A DNA stretch of 6,851 nucleotides from Bacteroidota bacterium (GTDB lineage: Bacteria; Bacteroidota; Rhodothermia; Rhodothermales; Bin80), in contig JAPPBZ010000097.1 of assembly GCA_026702635.1 (NCBI GenBank), positions 378 to 7,228 on the forward strand, written 5' to 3'. The notes beneath the pieces were generated by a model. That model had not been told where the DNA came from. It searched no databases and was given only the letters and a program-made list of their open reading frames with translations. Of the stretch, positions 1 through 5,464 are shown piece after piece; the first letter of the stretch is position 1, and each line of letters begins with the position of its first letter. Made by a program: the position numbers and the translations under genes.

Positions 1-467
1 ACGGCTTTCATTCACGTTACGATGCAATGAGACGAACGTATCATTATCATATTTCTAGTGTTCCGCTGGCACTTGACCGTAATCAGCGCCTGTTTATACC
101 TGCTGCGTTAGACTATGACTGTATGAATCGTGCCTGCGACCTGCTGATTGGCACCCATCACTTTGGGGCATTCTGCCGAACACGGAGTGCAACGACCAAT
201 CGTGTCTGCACCATATACTACGCACAGTGGGAACCCGAAGCATTACCCGGGTATTGGAAATTTGTCATTGAAGCAAACCGTTTCCTGCATGGAATGGTGC
301 GCTCTCTGGCCGGGACCCTAATAGAAATCGGATGTGGACAAAGATCTGTCCAAGATCTGAGGGATATTCTGGCGTCCCAGGACCGGCGCGAAGCTGGTCC
401 AGCAGCACCCGCGCATGCGCTCACGCTTGATCATGTAACCTACGCTGCCCCCCTCTTTGAAGATTGA
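1..467 (+). CDS. truA: tRNA pseudouridine(38-40) synthase TruA, 3' part
   Basis: TruA isomerises uridines 38-40 in the anticodon stem of tRNAs to pseudouridine in the cytoplasm. The frame is already open at the left edge: codons from position 3 read GFHSRYDAM then RRTYHYHI, the conserved TruA stretch that follows the catalytic motif. The ATG at 27 is therefore an internal Met, not the start. Further family signatures are the FGAFCRTRS segment, the NRFLHGMVRSLAGTLIEIG helix and DRREAGPAAPAHAL near the C-terminus. The catalytic Asp motif (GRTDxGVHA type) must lie upstream of the window. About 155 of the usual ~250 residues are present. The stop is 8 bases before the Kelch lipoprotein gene, so the two are probably cotranscribed. 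Family assignment is firm; the N-terminal half cannot be assessed. Confidence 0.95.
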   Translation, partial: GFHSRYDAMRRTYHYHISSVPLALDRNQRLFIPAALDYDCMNRACDLLIGTHHFGAFCRTRSATTNRVCTIYYAQWEPEALPGYWKFVIEANRFLHGMVRSLAGTLIEIGCGQRSVQDLRDILASQDRREAGPAAPAHALTLDHVTYAAPLFED

Positions 468-475
468 ATTGACTC

Positions 476-1789
476 ATGCGTAATTGGTGGCTGGTTGGAC
501 TGATATTTCTCGGATGTGAGAGACCGTTTATAGAGACCTCCGAGCCGGAGCTTGTGGTGGTTGAGCCTGATTTGACTGAGGTGCAAACGTCCAGGGTTAT
601 TACGCTCCGGGTACAATCTATACACTTTCGGGCAGTGCAGGGAGTGCTTCTGAACGGCATTCCCATGGATCCCGCTCCCCCGGGACCTGCGTACTGGCAA
701 GCCTCAATCAATCTACGCCTTGGACTGAATACGTTTTTCCTGGAAGCAACCGATCAGGAGGGAGTTTCCCGAAGAGATACTGCCTATGCGGCTTACCTGC
801 CCCATCTCATTTCCCGGAATGCACCTGAACTGCCAGATGGACGAGGAGGTCACTCACTTGCACGCCTTCGTAACGGGAATCTGATGGTTACCGGGGGAAC
901 CCGTCGGCGAGGGGGCCCTGCACAGGGAGAATCATTCCTCTTGAATCGCAGATCCGGCACCTTTAGTCAAATGCAAGATCGTTTACGTACACCACGGACC
1001 GGACATACTGCCACTGTGCTTCCAGATGGCCAAATACTCATTGTTGGGGGGAGCCGGATCGACTCTCCTAGCCGAGTAAGCGATTTGATCGAAACCGTAG
1101 AACTTTATACTCCTGCCGGACGTGAGCCTGCGTTCAGTGAGATTCCTGTACAGGGGCAGCCAATCCGTCGAACAAACCATGTAGCCATCGTGCGTGAGGC
1201 GAATGGCGAGTGGCTGCTCGATCTTATAGGAGGCTATGGGGATGTACGCTATGGCTCGAATCCTTCCTTTGGGGTGCGTAGAGATCTGCGTACTTTCAAG
1301 GTTGAACTTGACGGGCTGACCGCATTGAATACGATCAATTCCGCTCCATTCATCGATCATCCAATTGCCGGCCACACTGTAACCGAAGCCGCACATGATA
1401 CGTACTTTATATTAGGAAGCCAATTCGACGATGGAACAGCTGTAAATGGAAATATGCGCATAAAGTATCTACCTGGCGCTGGGCGAACCCTATCTCAGCT
1501 ACCCGGGCTACTGACTCCACGTACAGCACATGCAACGGCTCCCGTTCTGAGTGGGCTGTTTGCGGCTTTCGGTGGCCATCTTGAATCCTCTGAGATCACT
1601 ACGGACATCGAACTGCTCCACGAACAAACCGATCTGTTTTTTTCCATGAAACCTTCTCAGGCGATGGTGTACCGCTACCATCATACCGCTATTTCTGTCG
1701 GGATACAGTCTGTAATTCTGATTGGTGGATTCAATCAGAATGGAACAGCTATCACGGCATCCGAGTACTTTATCGTATCTCGCGAGTGA
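476..1789 (+). CDS. Kelch-repeat (six-blade propeller) lipoprotein
   Basis: The 437-residue product starts with a short hydrophobic leader ending in a lipobox (IFLGC, Cys14), so it is predicted to be an envelope lipoprotein; a 13-residue signal peptide is short for this class. Residues ~27-105 look like an Ig-like beta domain (VLLNGIPM, then RLGLNTFFLEATDQEG). After this come six Kelch-type units, each with an H-containing turn, a hydrophobic strand and usually GG: ~123-141, 174-192, 232-253, 299-314 (degenerate, LGS instead of GG), 349-367 and 400-418. This suggests a six-bladed beta-propeller exposed at the cell surface or in the periplasm. Such propellers usually bind proteins or glycans, and no catalytic residues are recognisable. 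I cannot name a substrate. The start has no clear Shine-Dalgarno sequence but gives the lipobox leader, which supports it. It lies 8 bases after truA. Confidence 0.85.
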   Translation: MRNWWLVGLIFLGCERPFIETSEPELVVVEPDLTEVQTSRVITLRVQSIHFRAVQGVLLNGIPMDPAPPGPAYWQASINLRLGLNTFFLEATDQEGVSRRDTAYAAYLPHLISRNAPELPDGRGGHSLARLRNGNLMVTGGTRRRGGPAQGESFLLNRRSGTFSQMQDRLRTPRTGHTATVLPDGQILIVGGSRIDSPSRVSDLIETVELYTPAGREPAFSEIPVQGQPIRRTNHVAIVREANGEWLLDLIGGYGDVRYGSNPSFGVRRDLRTFKVELDGLTALNTINSAPFIDHPIAGHTVTEAAHDTYFILGSQFDDGTAVNGNMRIKYLPGAGRTLSQLPGLLTPRTAHATAPVLSGLFAAFGGHLESSEITTDIELLHEQTDLFFSMKPSQAMVYRYHHTAISVGIQSVILIGGFNQNGTAITASEYFIVSRE

Positions 1790-1808
1790 CTTTCAAACTC
1801 TTATATCG

Positions 1809-1991
1809 ATGAGGCTTGACCGGATTCTAAACTGGATTATCATTGCGATAGTGGCTTTGGTAGTGATCCTGCTGTTTGATCTCATTCTCGGGCTAGTCGT
1901 AGGCCTAGCCAAGGCTGCGGTTCCGATCTTGATTATCCTTTTTGTGGTTGGTCTCGTTTTACGGTTTATCGGTACACGGCGTACTCCATAA
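1809..1991 (+). CDS. Small two-helix membrane protein, hypothetical
   Basis: The 60-residue product is almost entirely hydrophobic: a first membrane segment at ~8-31, a short turn with Lys35, and a second segment at ~36-54. Arg2 and Arg5 at the N-terminus and Arg52, Arg56 and Arg57 at the C-terminus put both ends in the cytoplasm by the positive-inside rule. The same frame could start further upstream at a TTG (1722), but that would add 29 hydrophilic residues lying inside the Kelch gene, so the ATG at 1809 is preferred. It sits 19 bases after the Kelch gene and 5 bases before tadA. I recognise no family. Tight spacing suggests cotranscription, but nothing in the sequence shows a role. Confidence 0.6.
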   Translation: MRLDRILNWIIIAIVALVVILLFDLILGLVVGLAKAAVPILIILFVVGLVLRFIGTRRTP

Positions 1992-1996
1992 AGAGT

Positions 1997-2476
1997 ATGG
2001 CACTTTCGCGGTTGCTTGAACCAGATCGCCGCTTTATGCGCTCTGCTCTTCAGCAGGCTGAGCAGGCAAAAGAAAAGGGAGAGGTACCTGTTGGAGCTGT
2101 CGTTGTGCACGGAAAGCAGATTGTGGGACGGGGGCATAACCTAGTTGAATCCCTCGAAGACCCAACTGCCCACGCAGAAATGATCGCCATCACTGCAGCA
2201 TGCGAAACCCTCCAATCCAAAATCCTTAAAGGCTGCACACTCTATGTCACTCTTGAACCATGTCCGATGTGCGCGGGTGCAATTGTGCTGGCCCGGTTGG
2301 ATCGCCTATGTTTTGGTGCGATGGATGCCAAAGCGGGCAGCGCCTCTACCCTATATAACATTCCACAAGATGAGCGCCTCAACCATCAGGTAGATGTAGT
2401 CAGCGGGATAGAGGCGGATCAGGCAGAAGAGTTACTTCGGGATTTTTTTCAGCAACTCAGACATTCGCCTTCCTAG
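1997..2476 (+). CDS. tadA: tRNA-specific adenosine-34 deaminase TadA
   Basis: TadA converts A34 to inosine in the wobble position of tRNA-Arg(ACG), allowing CGN decoding. The 159-residue length is normal. The zinc-dependent cytidine/deoxycytidylate deaminase signature is complete: His59 and Glu61 in TAHAEM (zinc ligand and proton shuttle) and Cys89 and Cys92 in EPCPMCAGA (zinc ligands). The family's N-terminal FMRSALQQAEQA helix, the PVGAVVV strand, the GHN loop at 46-48 and the FGAMDAKAGS segment are also present. Met1 is 5 bases after the previous stop. Met14 (position 2036) could also start the protein without loss of the domain. The free-standing guanine deaminase family has a related fold, but the overall pattern matches TadA. 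The enzyme is usually essential in bacteria. Confidence 0.95.
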   Translation: MALSRLLEPDRRFMRSALQQAEQAKEKGEVPVGAVVVHGKQIVGRGHNLVESLEDPTAHAEMIAITAACETLQSKILKGCTLYVTLEPCPMCAGAIVLARLDRLCFGAMDAKAGSASTLYNIPQDERLNHQVDVVSGIEADQAEELLRDFFQQLRHSPS

Positions 2477-2512
2477 ATCTGTACCAACCATGCCCCACCT
2501 ATTACACTGCTC

Positions 2513-3517
2513 ATGAAGGACCTGGTAATCATAGGAGCTGGCCCCGTGGGCCTAGCCTGTGGTATTCAGGCTGCAAGACATAACCTGAGTGCCATGATCA
2601 TTGAAAAGGGAGCATTAGTCAATTCACTGGTTGGTTATCCAACCCACATGGAATTCTTTTCCACAGCTGAGCTCCTTGAGATCGGCGGCCACCCCTTCCC
2701 AACTCTATCTACCAAGCCTACCCGCCCGGAAGCCCTGAAATATTATTGCCGGGTTGCCGATGTGGAATCCCTAGACGTACGACTCTACGAGCGAGTACAG
2801 CGTGTAGATGGTACGGACAACCACTTCTCAGTCGTAACCAGCAAAGGGGCATACCCCTGTCGTAAAGTTGTCGTGGTCACTGGATTTTTCGATATTCCGA
2901 ACTTCCTCAACGTTCCTGGTGAAGAGCTCCCCAAGGTCACACACTATTATCGCGAGCCCTATCCTTATGCCGGGCAGCGAGTGGCAGTGATCGGAGCAAA
3001 AAATTCAGCCGCCAAAGCTGCACTTGAATGCTATCATTACGGCGCTGAAGTGAACCTCATTCATCGCGGAAATTCCCTGTCTGATAAAATCAAATACTGG
3101 ATCAAGCCAGACATTGAAAACCGTATCAGAGAAGGCAGCATTACTGTGCATTTCGATACCCAAGTAACCTCAATCGAACCGGATCGGTTGATGCTCAATG
3201 GCCCCAAGGGTACGTTCTCTCTGGGCAACGATTTTGTAATTGCAATGACTGGTTATCGACCGGATTATTCCTTCTTGGAGACACTAAAAATTGCCATCCA
3301 GGATGATGAGTTCCGAACCCCGTTTCATCATGCGGAAACCTTCGAAACGAATCGTCCGGGACTGTACATCGCCGGGACGGTGTGTGGTGGCCTCCGTACA
3401 AGCCGCTGGTTCATTGAGAATGGGCGCTTCCATGCTGCACAGATCATGCGTCATATTTCCACAGGAACAGTTGAGCCACTAAAACTGGATCAGCGTTACT
3501 GGAAAACAGCCGAGTAG
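2513..3517 (+). CDS. ypdA: YpdA-family FAD/NAD(P)-dependent (bacillithiol disulfide) reductase
   Basis: The 334-residue flavoprotein of the thioredoxin-reductase-like fold is assigned to YpdA, which in Firmicutes reduces bacillithiol disulfide with NADPH. Residues 8-20 (GAGPVGLACGIQA) form the FAD-binding Rossmann motif. Residues 161-173 (GAKNSAAKAALEC) form the NAD(P)H motif with the NSA signature typical of YpdA. TGYRPDYSFL (246-255) and PGLYIAGTVCGG (282-293) are the C-terminal FAD contacts. No CxxC redox pair of a true thioredoxin reductase is visible, which fits YpdA. As I recall, the first motif of Firmicutes YpdA reads GGGPCG with a functional Cys; here that residue is Val12. The gene starts 36 bases after tadA and is probably the last gene of the unit. 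Family is confident; the exact substrate in this organism is inferred. Confidence 0.85.
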   Translation: MKDLVIIGAGPVGLACGIQAARHNLSAMIIEKGALVNSLVGYPTHMEFFSTAELLEIGGHPFPTLSTKPTRPEALKYYCRVADVESLDVRLYERVQRVDGTDNHFSVVTSKGAYPCRKVVVVTGFFDIPNFLNVPGEELPKVTHYYREPYPYAGQRVAVIGAKNSAAKAALECYHYGAEVNLIHRGNSLSDKIKYWIKPDIENRIREGSITVHFDTQVTSIEPDRLMLNGPKGTFSLGNDFVIAMTGYRPDYSFLETLKIAIQDDEFRTPFHHAETFETNRPGLYIAGTVCGGLRTSRWFIENGRFHAAQIMRHISTGTVEPLKLDQRYWKTAE

Positions 3518-3532
3518 GACAGGGCTACTAAA

Positions 3533-3679
3533 ATGGAGATGGAATTATATGCCCCACGGGAACAAACAGCCAAGCCAGAATTTGCCGTCACACACATTGA
3601 TACTACCGAGGTATGCACATCGAGAGTAAACGGGCCACCGTTTCCGAACGAGGTGAGCCACTTCGCTCGGAATACTTAG
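3533..3679 (+). CDS. Possible 48-residue ORF, unrecognised
   Basis: An ATG at 3533, 15 bases after the ypdA stop, opens a 48-codon frame ending in TAG. The C-terminal part (VNGPPFPNEVSHFARNT) is encoded largely by the hairpin at 3642-3672, so the frame may be open by chance over a structured element rather than a real gene. The N-terminal part is hydrophilic and shows no motif. No Shine-Dalgarno sequence is visible. I do not recognise a family; it could also be the end of a decayed gene. Confidence 0.15.
   Translation: MEMELYAPREQTAKPEFAVTHIDTTEVCTSRVNGPPFPNEVSHFARNT
3642..3672. repeat. 14-bp imperfect inverted repeat (hairpin)
   Basis: The arms TTCCGAACGAGGTG and CACTTCGCTCGGAA flank the 3-base loop AGC. 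As + strand RNA, 12 positions form Watson-Crick pairs, one is a G-U wobble and one is an A-C mismatch. No T-run follows, so it is not a textbook Rho-independent terminator. It could be an mRNA 3'-end structure for the ypdA transcript or a copy of a dispersed palindromic repeat. Confidence 0.5.
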
Positions 3680-3689
3680 GGATAATCCC
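3679..3689. repeat. Short palindrome GGGAT-A-ATCCC
   Basis: A perfect 5-bp inverted repeat around a single central A lies 6 bases after the larger hairpin. It is short enough to be chance, but it belongs to the cluster of inverted repeats in this intergenic region. Confidence 0.3.
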
Positions 3690-3752
3690 AATAATGGACA
3701 TAAAACTCATGTAAAACCGATTTAGGCTTGCTAAAGGAGACAACGGGCAATG

Positions 3753-3790
3753 ATACGTCAAAACGTATTTAACGAGCTCGCCGTTAAGTG
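3753..3790. repeat. Two adjoining hairpins
   Basis: ATACGT-CAAA-ACGTAT (3753-3768) is a perfect 6-bp stem with a 4-base loop. The second structure pairs 3766-3774 (TATTTAACG) with 3782-3790 (CGTTAAGTG) across a 7-base loop: 7 Watson-Crick pairs and 2 G-T wobbles. The two share bases 3766-3768, so they could exist as alternative folds. They lie downstream of the minus-strand Abi gene and of ypdA, and could serve as termination or processing structures for either transcript. Confidence 0.35.
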
Positions 3791-3795
3791 CATAA

Positions 3796-4030
3796 TTACC
3801 AAATTTCGAGCGCTACAATTTGCCCGAAAAAAACAATACGGACTCGCGAGATATGATCCAAAGATTTAGTACTCCTCACTTGCGAAATCCTCTGAATGTC
3901 TTTTCTAGTCACCCCAATTCCGTCATTGGCGGAAGGATCGTCGTAGAAGTAATACTGGTGTCGCTTGCTTTTCACCACATCCCCTTGAATCAGTTTTACT
4001 AGAATCGATAATGAATCTTCCGTCGTAGCT
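3796..4030 (-). other. Open minus-strand frame, possible gene remnant
   Basis: Downstream of the Abi protein, a third minus-strand frame stays open for ~78 codons and ends at 3796. Its text (e.g. HQYYFYDDPSANDGIGVTRK and HISRVRIVFFGQIVALEIW) has a protein-like mix of charged and hydrophobic residues. There is no ATG start: upstream codons run into the Abi coding region, and only TTG or GTG codons are available. It may be a truncated gene that once followed the Abi gene, or a chance open frame. I recognise no family. Confidence 0.15.
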
Positions 4031-4877
4031 GCATTAGAAAAATGTAGCTTTGCCGGTGGCTTGTTTTTCCGAGATTCGCGCGCCGGTTTCCCCAAGTTCC
4101 CGCTGGGCGAAAAATTCGCAGAGAGCCAGCGATGGCCACGACCAATTCTGCTTCTCCATAATCAATATTCTGTCCCTCGCTAATATGGCGTCCCCAGTTA
4201 GATGTATACCCCCAGAGTTTATCAATCGCTCCTTTAAGCGAGCCAGGCAAGTTAAGCTCTGAAGTAAGCTTGCCAAGCGTCGACTTGCGATCCCCAACAA
4301 CTTCACGTGCCGTTGTCTCAAGCGCAACCATTGCATGTTGAATAGCACCGGTAACGTCTGCATCGGGACGACGCGAAATGCATCTTAGGGCCTCACGCAT
4401 CTCACTTGCTGCAAGCAGGAAGCCAACTTTCTCCAGAGATTGAGGAGTTTTGTGGGTGCTGTTGGCGAATACTTCAGAGCCCCTGTAGACTATTTCACCA
4501 CCTTGGATCTCCCAGCCTATACCCTTCTCTAGGAAGAATTCGTTTAGTCGACACCCAAACTCAATTGCGGCCTCCTGATCGTCTGACATAAGTTTCGTAT
4601 AGAAAGATTCGGCAACATCATAGACTTTGTACCAAGCGGCACCATACACGAGATGTTCAATTTTCAACCAAACGAAGTGCTCAGACCGATTGTCTGGATT
4701 GGGGGTGACTAGGAGAACTTCACAGACTACATCACGCATATCGTGGACACGCATTTCGAGACGCTTGGCAAGCATGAGAATGGCTTCGCGTAATTCCCTA
4801 GGTGCTTCTTCACGTACAGTAATCGGTTTATTCTCAGGTCGGTAGCCCTGTCGTGTTGAAAAAAGTTGATCTATCAT
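3999..4877 (-). CDS. AbiJ-type abortive-infection protein (AbiJ_NTD4 + HEPN/Abi_C), C-terminus frameshifted
   Basis: Proteins of this type are predicted phage-defence toxins whose HEPN domain cleaves RNA. Residues 1-95 match the AbiJ N-terminal domain 4 pattern: MIDQLFSTRQGYRPENKPIT, REEAPRELREAIL, MRDVVCEVLLVTPNPDNRS and WYKVYDVAESFY. Residues ~177-253 match Abi_C: TGAIQHAMVALETTAREVVG, STLGKLTSEL, IDKLWGYTSNWGRHISEG (His231 is the likely HEPN His) and EAELVVAIAG. After ~residue 253 the frame yields an atypical Arg-rich tail. The +1 frame instead reads FAQRELGETGARISEK and stops at 4034, which looks like the natural C-terminus. A one-base change in the A5 run at 4110-4114 would join the two and give ~280 residues. 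Catalytic residues lie before the break, so activity may survive. The ATG at 4877 has no Shine-Dalgarno sequence. Family confident; function inferred. Confidence 0.8.
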   Translation of the reverse strand: MIDQLFSTRQGYRPENKPITVREEAPRELREAILMLAKRLEMRVHDMRDVVCEVLLVTPNPDNRSEHFVWLKIEHLVYGAAWYKVYDVAESFYTKLMSDDQEAAIEFGCRLNEFFLEKGIGWEIQGGEIVYRGSEVFANSTHKTPQSLEKVGFLLAASEMREALRCISRRPDADVTGAIQHAMVALETTAREVVGDRKSTLGKLTSELNLPGSLKGAIDKLWGYTSNWGRHISEGQNIDYGEAELVVAIAGSLRIFRPAGTWGNRRANLGKTSHRQSYIFLMQLRRKIHYRF

Positions 4878-5084
4878 AGAATAATTGATTGTGATCGAGG
4901 CTCTGGGTTAGAGGACATGGGTGAAATCCGATCCATCGAAATGAATAGGTGAATTGAATATACAGATGATCCCCTTAATGTCATTTATAGAAACCTATTT
5001 TTGGCCCGATATTTGAACCGGTTTGGCCGGTTTTACTGGCAACAGGACTGACATATTTTACTTCAACCAGACACTGAAGAACAC
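4878..5084. promoter_or_regulatory. Divergent intergenic region of Abi gene and right-hand operon
   Basis: These 207 AT-richer bases separate the minus-strand Abi start (4877) from the plus-strand ORF at 5085, so promoters for both directions probably lie here. TATTTTTG at 4996-5003 fits the TAnnTTTG -7 element of Bacteroidota promoters on the + strand, but no matching TTTG -33 element stands out. The inverted repeat at 5016-5032 lies just downstream of it. Confidence 0.35.
5016..5032. repeat. AACCGG-TTTGG-CCGGTT inverted repeat, also a CCGGTTT direct repeat
   Basis: Six-base perfect arms flank a 5-base spacer. The same bases also form two direct copies of CCGGTTT (5018-5024 and 5027-5033) two bases apart. 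The position, between the divergent Abi gene and the methyltransferase-ATPase genes, would suit an operator. A 6-bp stem followed by TTTT could also be a weak terminator. Confidence 0.3.
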
Positions 5085-5228
5085 ATGGAAAAGACGACAT
5101 GCCCCATTTGGGGAACCCTTGCAAAGGTTAACGAGATGCCTGAAATTGATTCATTTTGGATTGATTCGCCTCGTGGCCATGTAGCATGCCTACAATGCGG
5201 GTATTTCTTATATTGGCGTACTTTATAA
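5085..5228 (+). CDS. Small zinc-ribbon-like protein, one Cys lost
   Basis: An ATG at 5085 gives 47 residues: MEKTTCPIWGTLAKV at the N-terminus, then FWIDSPRGHVACLQCGYF near the end. The layout is that of a small zinc ribbon or of the N-terminal knuckle of a larger protein: a CPxC(G/W)T knuckle, then a second CxxC (Cys35, Cys38). The first knuckle reads C6-P-I-W9 where a Cys is expected, and TGG is one base from TGT/TGC. It lies 29 bases before the methyltransferase remnant on the same strand. It could be a real small protein, or the degraded start of a longer zinc-ribbon protein of the defence locus whose remainder is gone. No family is assigned, and the loss of the fourth ligand suggests it no longer binds zinc normally. 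Confidence 0.4.
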   Translation: MEKTTCPIWGTLAKVNEMPEIDSFWIDSPRGHVACLQCGYFLYWRTL

Positions 5229-5229
5229 T
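5224..5229 (+). promoter_or_regulatory. Possible -10 element (TATAAT)
   Basis: TATAAT overlaps the stop codon of the small zinc-ribbon ORF and lies 28 bases upstream of the methyltransferase-remnant start. No TTGACA-like -35 hexamer stands at 16-18 bases upstream. In an AT-rich TTATAATATAAA context the match may be chance. Confidence 0.2.
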
Positions 5230-5239
5230 ATAAAGTGCT

Positions 5240-5246
5240 GGGGGAA
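5240..5246 (+). promoter_or_regulatory. Shine-Dalgarno-like site GGGGGAA before the methyltransferase remnant
   Basis: A purine-rich GGGGGAAG lies ~11 bases upstream of the ATG at 5258. It contrasts with the left-block genes, where no comparable site is seen, and supports 5258 as a real start. Confidence 0.4.
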
Positions 5247-5257
5247 GACCTCATTGA

Positions 5258-5464
5258 ATGAGACCAATCGGGATAGATCTTTTCGCAGGCGCTGGTGGGG
5301 TCAGTCTGGGTTTTGAGCGGGCGGGGTTTGATATAGACTCCGTTGAGATGGACGCTGTGTTGGGCGGTCCTCCATGTCAAGGATTTTCATCAATGGACCG
5401 CCTGACGTTGGATGATCCCCGCAATCGGCTTGTCCGAGAATCTGTTGTCATTGAAAGGAAGTAA
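5258..5464 (+). pseudogene. DNA (cytosine-5) methyltransferase, drastically shortened in-frame remnant
   Basis: The 68 residues are clearly from a C5-cytosine methyltransferase. Motif I is IDLFAGAGGVSLGFERAGF (AdoMet binding), motif II is the VEMD at 29-32, and motif IV is LGGPPCQGFSS with catalytic Cys40, followed by the family's LDDPRNRLVRE. Intact members have ~300-400 residues. Here motif II runs almost straight into motif IV, so the usual ~40-50 residues with motif III are missing. After DDPRNRLVRE the protein ends within a few residues, so motif VI (ENV), motifs VIII-X and the target-recognition domain are gone. The frame survives both losses and its TAA overlaps the next ATG. It cannot be an active methyltransferase by itself. 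Alternatives are a collapsed assembly, or a short leader kept to couple translation of the ATPase. Family is certain. Confidence 0.85.
5454..5461 (+). promoter_or_regulatory. Shine-Dalgarno site AAAGGAAG of the ATPase gene
   Basis: AAAGGAAG lies inside the end of the methyltransferase remnant, two bases before the ATG at 5464. Together with the TAATG stop-start overlap it points to translational coupling of the ATPase to the upstream remnant, and it fixes the ATPase start. Confidence 0.5.

Larger units (their letters stand above)
3518..3998. other. Gene-poor convergent intergenic region
   Basis: These 481 bases lie between ypdA (+) and the Abi gene (-), which point at each other. I see no recognisable gene, tRNA or insertion-sequence end. 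The left two thirds hold a run of inverted repeats (3642-3672, 3679-3689, 3753-3768, 3766-3790) that may act in transcription termination for one or both strands. The right third is open on the minus strand but unrecognised. The stretch marks the border between the housekeeping block and the defence-type block. Confidence 0.7.

Noticed and set aside
27..29. ATG as the start of the first gene
   Set aside because: The same frame is open from the left edge, and the residues before it (GFHSRYDA) belong to the conserved TruA sequence, so this Met is internal.
983..1396. 137-codon minus-strand frame inside the Kelch gene
   Set aside because: It lies opposite clear Kelch repeats and shows no motif; it is a shadow frame.
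1722..1808. Upstream TTG start for the small membrane protein
   Set aside because: It would overlap the Kelch gene by 68 bases and add a hydrophilic 29-residue leader; the ATG at 1809 directly precedes the first membrane segment.
1793..2137. 114-codon minus-strand frame across the membrane protein and tadA
   Set aside because: It is opposite two supported genes and contains no recognisable domain.
3767..3791. Integron attC-like pair: ATTTAAC and GTTAAGT fit RYYYAAC and GTTRRRY
   Set aside because: Only 8-9 bases separate the two boxes, whereas attC sites span at least ~55 bases with inner L boxes; no integrase or cassette pattern is visible. A simple hairpin explains it.
3843..3850. CTCGCGAG palindrome followed on the minus strand by a T7 run, as an Abi-gene terminator
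   Set aside because: The stem is only 4 bp with no loop, and ten bases separate it from the T-run, so it does not form a normal terminator.
5063..5380. 105-codon minus-strand frame opposite the zinc-ribbon ORF and methyltransferase remnant
   Set aside because: The plus strand carries unmistakable methyltransferase motifs here; the minus frame has none.
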